From Sphingobacteriales bacterium 44-15 (GTDB lineage Bacteria > Bacteroidota > Bacteroidia > Chitinophagales > Chitinophagaceae), in the NCBI GenBank assembly GCA_001899685.1, contig MKWG01000003.1, forward strand, positions 1-64,000: 64,000 nt of DNA. The letters are read 5' to 3'. The notes below the pieces were generated by a model, which searched no databases, was not told where the DNA came from, and saw only the letters and a list, made by a program, of their open reading frames with translations. Of the stretch, positions 60,644 through 64,000 are shown one piece after another. How positions within the stretch are numbered: the stretch's first letter is position 1; the number at the start of each line of letters is the position of its first letter. The position numbers were made by a program, and so were the translations under genes.

Positions 60644-61270
60644 ATGGAGATCACTTCTGCCAAATATCTTATCAGCAGTCCCGGTTACCTGAAATGTCCT
60701 CCGCCTGACCGGCCTGAATACGCATTTATCGGGCGAAGTAATGTGGGGAAATCCTCGCTGATCAATATGCTTTGCAATAATCATAAGCTGGCCAAAACAT
60801 CGGCTTCCCCCGGTAAAACCCAGATGATCAATCATTTTTCTATAGAAAGCACTTCTGCAGACAGGAATACCGGACAGTGGTATATTGTAGATCTCCCCGG
60901 GTATGGTTTTGCAAAAGTATCGCAGCAGCAGCGAAAGCAATGGCAGCAGATGACGGAGGATTATCTTCGCAGGCGCCCCAATCTTATGAATGTCTTTGTG
61001 CTGGTGGATAGCAGGCACCGCCCCCAGAAAGCGGATATAGATTTTACAAACCTGTTGGGCGAATGGGGCGTACCCTTCAGCATTGTGTTTACAAAAGCGG
61101 ATAAGGCCACACAGCAGGAAGTCAGTAAAAATATAAAGCTCTATTTGAACGAAATGAAAAAATACTGGGAATTTTTGCCGGCAAGCTATGCAACAAGTAC
61201 GGTGAAAAAACTGGGACGGAATAAAATTTTAGACGCGATAGGAGAGATGAACAAGCTGTTTGAAGGGTGA
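60644..61270 (+). CDS. engB: Ribosome-biogenesis GTPase EngB/YsxC
   Basis: This 208-residue GTPase acts in 50S subunit assembly. The G1 motif is GRSNVGKS, G3 'VDLPGYGFAK' and G4 'FTKADKAT'; the C-terminal 'ATSTVKKLGRNKILDAI' contains G5. The ATG at 60644 is chosen because the family begins at 'SAKYLISSP'. Upstream in-frame sequence lies in the repeat cluster. Confidence 0.95.
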   Translation: MEITSAKYLISSPGYLKCPPPDRPEYAFIGRSNVGKSSLINMLCNNHKLAKTSASPGKTQMINHFSIESTSADRNTGQWYIVDLPGYGFAKVSQQQRKQWQQMTEDYLRRRPNLMNVFVLVDSRHRPQKADIDFTNLLGEWGVPFSIVFTKADKATQQEVSKNIKLYLNEMKKYWEFLPASYATSTVKKLGRNKILDAIGEMNKLFEG

Positions 61271-61309
61271 GGTATAGGTATAAGGTGTAAGATATAAATG
61301 CCTTACAAC

Positions 61310-61876
61310 TTATGCCTCCCTCCCCCACCTGTACGTTTTTATATCAAATCCACAGAGGTCTAATATACGGTCGGTAACCGTGGCTGCAACTGCTTCAATG
61401 GTTGTTGGCATGCTGTAAAAAGAAGGCGTGGCAGGACATATTACTCCTCCGGCCAGCGTTACGGTCTCCATATTGCGAATGTGTATAAGACTGTATGGAG
61501 TTTCTCTCACTACACAGATCAGCTTCCGGCGTTCCTTTAAAATAACATCTGCTGCACGGGAGATGAGATCATCAGAAATACCGGCCGCAATTCTCCCGAG
61601 CGTTCCCATGGAGCAGGGCACAATGATCATGGTATCGAATTGACCGGACCCTGAAGCAAAAGGAGCGTTAAAATCTTTTTTGTCATACGTATTAACAACA
61701 TATTTGTCATAGCCGGTATCGCCCAACTCCGTTGTCCATACCTGCCGCGCATTGTCTGTAATAACTATACCAAGAGCATTCCACTGTTCAGGAATAGCAA
61801 AAAGCCTGTCCAGCAGTTGTCTGGCATATAATGAGCCGCTGGCTCCTGTAATGGCTACCACAATTTTCCTGCTCAA
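61310..61876 (-). CDS. ubiX: UbiX-family flavin prenyltransferase
   Basis: This 188-residue enzyme makes prenylated FMN for UbiD-type decarboxylases. Signatures are 'VAITGASGSLYARQLLDRL', 'MIIVPCSMGTLGRIAAGISD' and 'VRETPYSLIHIRNMETVTLA' (with the conserved E and R). The start is apparently TTG at 61876, since no ATG precedes the conserved N-terminus after the upstream stop. It is divergent from the thioredoxin-like gene, and the two promoters must overlap. ubiD is not in the window. Confidence 0.92.
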   Translation of the reverse strand: MSRKIVVAITGASGSLYARQLLDRLFAIPEQWNALGIVITDNARQVWTTELGDTGYDKYVVNTYDKKDFNAPFASGSGQFDTMIIVPCSMGTLGRIAAGISDDLISRAADVILKERRKLICVVRETPYSLIHIRNMETVTLAGGVICPATPSFYSMPTTIEAVAATVTDRILDLCGFDIKTYRWGREA

Positions 61877-61884
61877 TTGTAAGT

Positions 61885-61892
61885 TATATTTG
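61885..61892 (+). promoter_or_regulatory. -7 element of the thioredoxin-like gene
   Basis: TATATTTG matches TAnnTTTG and lies 18 bp before the ATG at 61911. No TTTG -33 box is found, only TTTT at 61864-61867. The site lies just outside the divergent ubiX start. Confidence 0.5.
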
Positions 61893-61910
61893 TATAATAA
61901 TTATAGTAAG

Positions 61911-62486
61911 ATGCAAATATCCGCTATTTTATCATTGCTGGGCATTATCTTATGCTGTTCACTTGCTGAGCCCGGAAACACTACATCTGTTGTAGCCGGT
62001 ACTTCAACATCACTATCCGAGAATGCCCATGAAAAACTCCGCTGGCTAACGCTCGAAGAAGCTGCACAACAACTGCAAACGGAAAAAAAGCCCGTTTTGA
62101 TAGACCTGTATACCACCTGGTGCGGCTGGTGCAAAGTGATGGACAGGAATACCTACTCCAATCCAATGGTAATAAAATATATAGAAGATAATTTCTATCC
62201 TGTAAAATTAGACGCTGAAACCAGGGAGACGCTGAACTGGCAGGGTAAACAGTTTAATTATAGCAGCACATACCGGGTAAACGAGTATGCCGTACACCTC
62301 ACAGGCGGTCAGTTGTCCTTTCCTACCACTATTATCCTTCCTGCAGACGGCTCTGCCCCGCAGGCTATACCAGGCTACCTGAAAATTCCCGATATGGAGC
62401 TTGTGCTAAAGTATTTTGGTGAAGGACATTATGGCAAAACTCCGTTTGACCAATATCACCAGAGCTTCAGGGCTTCCTGGAAATAA
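61911..62486 (+). CDS. Thioredoxin-fold lipoprotein or periplasmic protein
   Basis: This 191-residue protein starts at the ATG at 61911. It has an N-terminal hydrophobic signal (ILSLLGIILCCSLAEPG, possible lipobox Cys) and the active site WCGWC ('YTTWCGWCKVMDRNTYSNP'). The family is DsbD-gamma/thioredoxin-like (DUF255-style 'ERKPVLIDLYTTWCGWC'). The cis-Pro loop is 'SFPTTIIL'. It probably handles disulfides in the envelope. Confidence 0.85.
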   Translation: MQISAILSLLGIILCCSLAEPGNTTSVVAGTSTSLSENAHEKLRWLTLEEAAQQLQTEKKPVLIDLYTTWCGWCKVMDRNTYSNPMVIKYIEDNFYPVKLDAETRETLNWQGKQFNYSSTYRVNEYAVHLTGGQLSFPTTIILPADGSAPQAIPGYLKIPDMELVLKYFGEGHYGKTPFDQYHQSFRASWK

Positions 62487-62535
62487 TTTTTTTGAATAAT
62501 AACAATATAAAGAAGACCTGCACCGTTATAGATCC

Positions 62536-62593
62536 GGTTTTTCATAGGATATTGGATTTAAAACGGGGCAGGATTTCTATCCAGCCCTTTTTT
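62536..62593 (+). repeat. Triplicated unit, copy 1
   Basis: The sequence ggtttttcataggatattgg and the following 30 nt are nearly identical to copy 2. It ends in gggcaggat/atccagccc, a 9-bp stem with one mismatch, and a T-run, as in an intrinsic terminator. Confidence 0.75.
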
Positions 62594-62737
62594 ATTTATT
62601 GTTTGTCGTTTCACATTTATCATTTCATGGTACTTTCTCCAGATAAGCAGAATTCATATATTTTTTAAGATAATATCTGTTTTCAAAAAAACTTTTGCAT
62701 AATGCAACGTTTCATTCCAATAACTGGTCTAATTATT

Positions 62738-62797
62738 GGTTTTTCATAGGATATTGGATTTAGAAACGGGGCAGGATTTTCATCCAGCCCTCTTTAT
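62738..62797 (+). repeat. Triplicated unit, copy 2
   Basis: It repeats copy 1, offset by 202 bp, with one or two base changes and a one-base insertion. The hairpin gggcaggat/atccagccc is intact and is followed by a T-rich tail. Confidence 0.75.
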
Positions 62798-62917
62798 TTA
62801 AAATAAAGACCTTCTCTTTTAATATATATTTTCAATCATAGTGTCACTCTCCAAAAACAACTAAATCAGTTAAATAAAAAAATTCTGCTCTTAACTTCAA
62901 AATTCAAAAAATCATTA

Positions 62918-63002
62918 TACATTCGGCTTTTCATAGGATAAGGTTTAATGGTTAACGGTTAAAAGATTAGAAGCCCCCTTCGTTTACCCGAAGGGGTTTT
63001 TT
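62918..63002 (+). repeat. Triplicated unit, copy 3, with a different terminator
   Basis: TACATTCG (62918-62925), close to the -7 consensus, is followed by ggcttttcataggata and then by unrelated DNA ending in a perfect terminator, ccccttcg-tttacc-cgaagggg-TTTTTT (62975-63002). Only the first 16 nt are shared with copies 1 and 2. Confidence 0.6.
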
Positions 63003-63034
63003 CTATAAAAAATCATATAAAAACACCACATGGT

Positions 63035-64000
63035 ATGAATAGAGATATGTTGTACCAGGTTGCGCTAACCATGGTCCCGCAAATCGGGGATGTGCACGCC
63101 GCTTCCTTATTACAGCATTTTGAAACTGCTGAAGAGATATTCTCTGCCGGCAGGAGAGTGCTGGACAAAATTCCCGGTATCGGCCCTGTAAGATCAAAAA
63201 GCATCAGGTCTTTTAAAGATTTCAGCAAAGCGGAAAAAGAGCTTGATTTTACAAGAAAATACGGTATTCAGGTGCTTTACCGCAATCATCCCGGCTATCC
63301 TAAAAGGCTGCTGCACTGCTATGATGCTCCTTCGCTGCTGTATTATAAAGGAAATGCAGATATAAATACCTCCCGGATCCTCGCCATTATCGGCACCAGA
63401 AATCATACAGGCTATGGCAGGGAAATAACAGGACATATCATCCGCGAACTGGCTCCCTATAAGGTGTTGATAGTGAGTGGCCTCGCCTACGGTATAGATG
63501 CCCTTGCCCATAAAGCCTCACTTGATAACAGGTTGCCAACTATTGGGGTGATAGCGCATGGCCTCGACCGTATATATCCGCCCGCCCACACTTCGCTTGC
63601 CAGGGCGATGACCCAATCAGGGGGATTGCTTACCGATCTGAGGTCAGGCACCGCCCCTGATAAGCAGAATTTTCCCAAAAGAAACAGGATCGTGGCAGGA
63701 ATAGCCGATGCGGTAGTAGTGATAGAAACCGATATTAAAGGCGGCAGCATGATCACGGCAGAGCTTGCCAATAACTACAATAAAGATGTTTTTGCCCTGC
63801 CTGGCAAGGTAACGGATGCCAAAAGTGCGGGCTGTAATTACCTTATCAGGAGCAATAAAGCTGCTCTTGCAACATCGGGAAAAGATATACTCGAATACAT
63901 GAACTGGTCAAATCCCGCCACATCCAAAAATATTCATCAGAAAAAGCTCTTTATAGATCTTACGCCCGAAGAAAAAAGGATCACGGAAATGCTAAGCGGG
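63035..64000 (+). CDS. dprA: DNA-processing protein DprA (3' end outside window)
   Basis: The frame is open from the ATG at 63035 to the window edge (322 codons). DprA loads RecA onto incoming single-stranded DNA during transformation. The N-terminal SAM-like/HhH region contains 'PQIGDVHAASLLQHF' and 'KIPGIGPVRSKSIRSF'. The Rossmann domain has 'LAIIGTRNHTGYG', 'IVSGLAYGIDALAHKASLDN', 'FPKRNRIVAGIADAVVVIE' and 'GSMITAELANNYNKDVFALP'. Only the C-terminal winged-helix domain is missing here. The terminator at 62975-63002 lies just upstream. Confidence 0.95.
   Translation, partial: MNRDMLYQVALTMVPQIGDVHAASLLQHFETAEEIFSAGRRVLDKIPGIGPVRSKSIRSFKDFSKAEKELDFTRKYGIQVLYRNHPGYPKRLLHCYDAPSLLYYKGNADINTSRILAIIGTRNHTGYGREITGHIIRELAPYKVLIVSGLAYGIDALAHKASLDNRLPTIGVIAHGLDRIYPPAHTSLARAMTQSGGLLTDLRSGTAPDKQNFPKRNRIVAGIADAVVVIETDIKGGSMITAELANNYNKDVFALPGKVTDAKSAGCNYLIRSNKAALATSGKDILEYMNWSNPATSKNIHQKKLFIDLTPEEKRITEMLSG

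Larger units (their letters stand above)
62487..63034. other. 548-bp gene-free region with three repeated transcription-like units
   Basis: The region contains three units sharing the box TTTTCATAGGATA, each followed by a hairpin. Units 1 and 2 are listed as repeats, and unit 3 ends in the terminator at 62975-63002. No coding frame of note is seen. A family 1 relic (gtcgtttcacatttatc) lies at 62605-62622. Confidence 0.7.

Noticed and set aside
62487-63034. CRISPR array at the tandem repeats
   Set aside because: Only two or three units with long unequal spacing, and each repeat carries its own terminator hairpin; no cas genes in the window.

Overview
The window is a stretch of chromosome from a member of the Bacteroidetes, most likely family Chitinophagaceae. 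The evidence is the promoter style (TTTG, then 19-20 nt, then TAnnTTTG), the almost complete lack of Shine-Dalgarno sites, and the gene repertoire: TonB receptors with carboxypeptidase-regulatory-like domains, DISM-type sensor kinases, a bacillithiol-system protein, a fused alpha/beta 2-oxoacid dehydrogenase, and DUF3127, DUF6580 and DUF4198 proteins. No phage, CRISPR array or intact insertion sequence was found.

1-14.6 kb is accessory. It carries two consecutive AraC-regulator/TonB-receptor loci that look like metal or siderophore acquisition modules. The first has a regulator cut by the window edge, a TonB receptor, a DUF4374/XusB-like lipoprotein and a DUF4198 protein. The second has a PchR/YbtA-like regulator, a siderophore-type receptor, an ABC ATPase, a large ABC-2 permease fused to an M1-peptidase-like domain whose zinc motif is destroyed, and an LCM-type methyltransferase. 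The locus ends beside the first codons of a tyrosine integrase and a tRNA-Ser(GCU), which suggests an old tRNA-associated island.

15-44 kb is mostly housekeeping: acyP, dnaA, a Nat-type ABC exporter, xerD, yraN, lolA, ftsK, aroK, a glutaryl-CoA dehydrogenase, tgt, rsmG, two DISM histidine kinases with one LuxR-type response regulator, and the E1 fusion. A structured RNA with a strong promoter, possibly 6S-like, lies between 22.9 and 23.1 kb.

44-64 kb mixes housekeeping genes (cbs, accD, smpB, engB, ubiX, dprA) with accessory ones: a GntR-controlled MFS exporter, an OmpA/PD40 protein, a glycosidase-like lipoprotein, a PIN toxin-antitoxin pair and L-2-hydroxyglutarate oxidase.

Intergenic DNA is unusually rich in small repeats. 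There are at least three interspersed palindromic families, a 100-bp MITE with a 9-bp target duplication on a promoter -33 box, a 140-bp nested inverted-repeat element, and a triplicated unit ending in terminators upstream of dprA. A 15-codon ORF with a near-perfect Shine-Dalgarno and its own terminator lies at 44.75-44.88 kb. The most promising candidates for something undescribed are the pseudo-peptidase ABC locus, the orphan SD peptide unit, the triplicated terminator units and the structured RNA.
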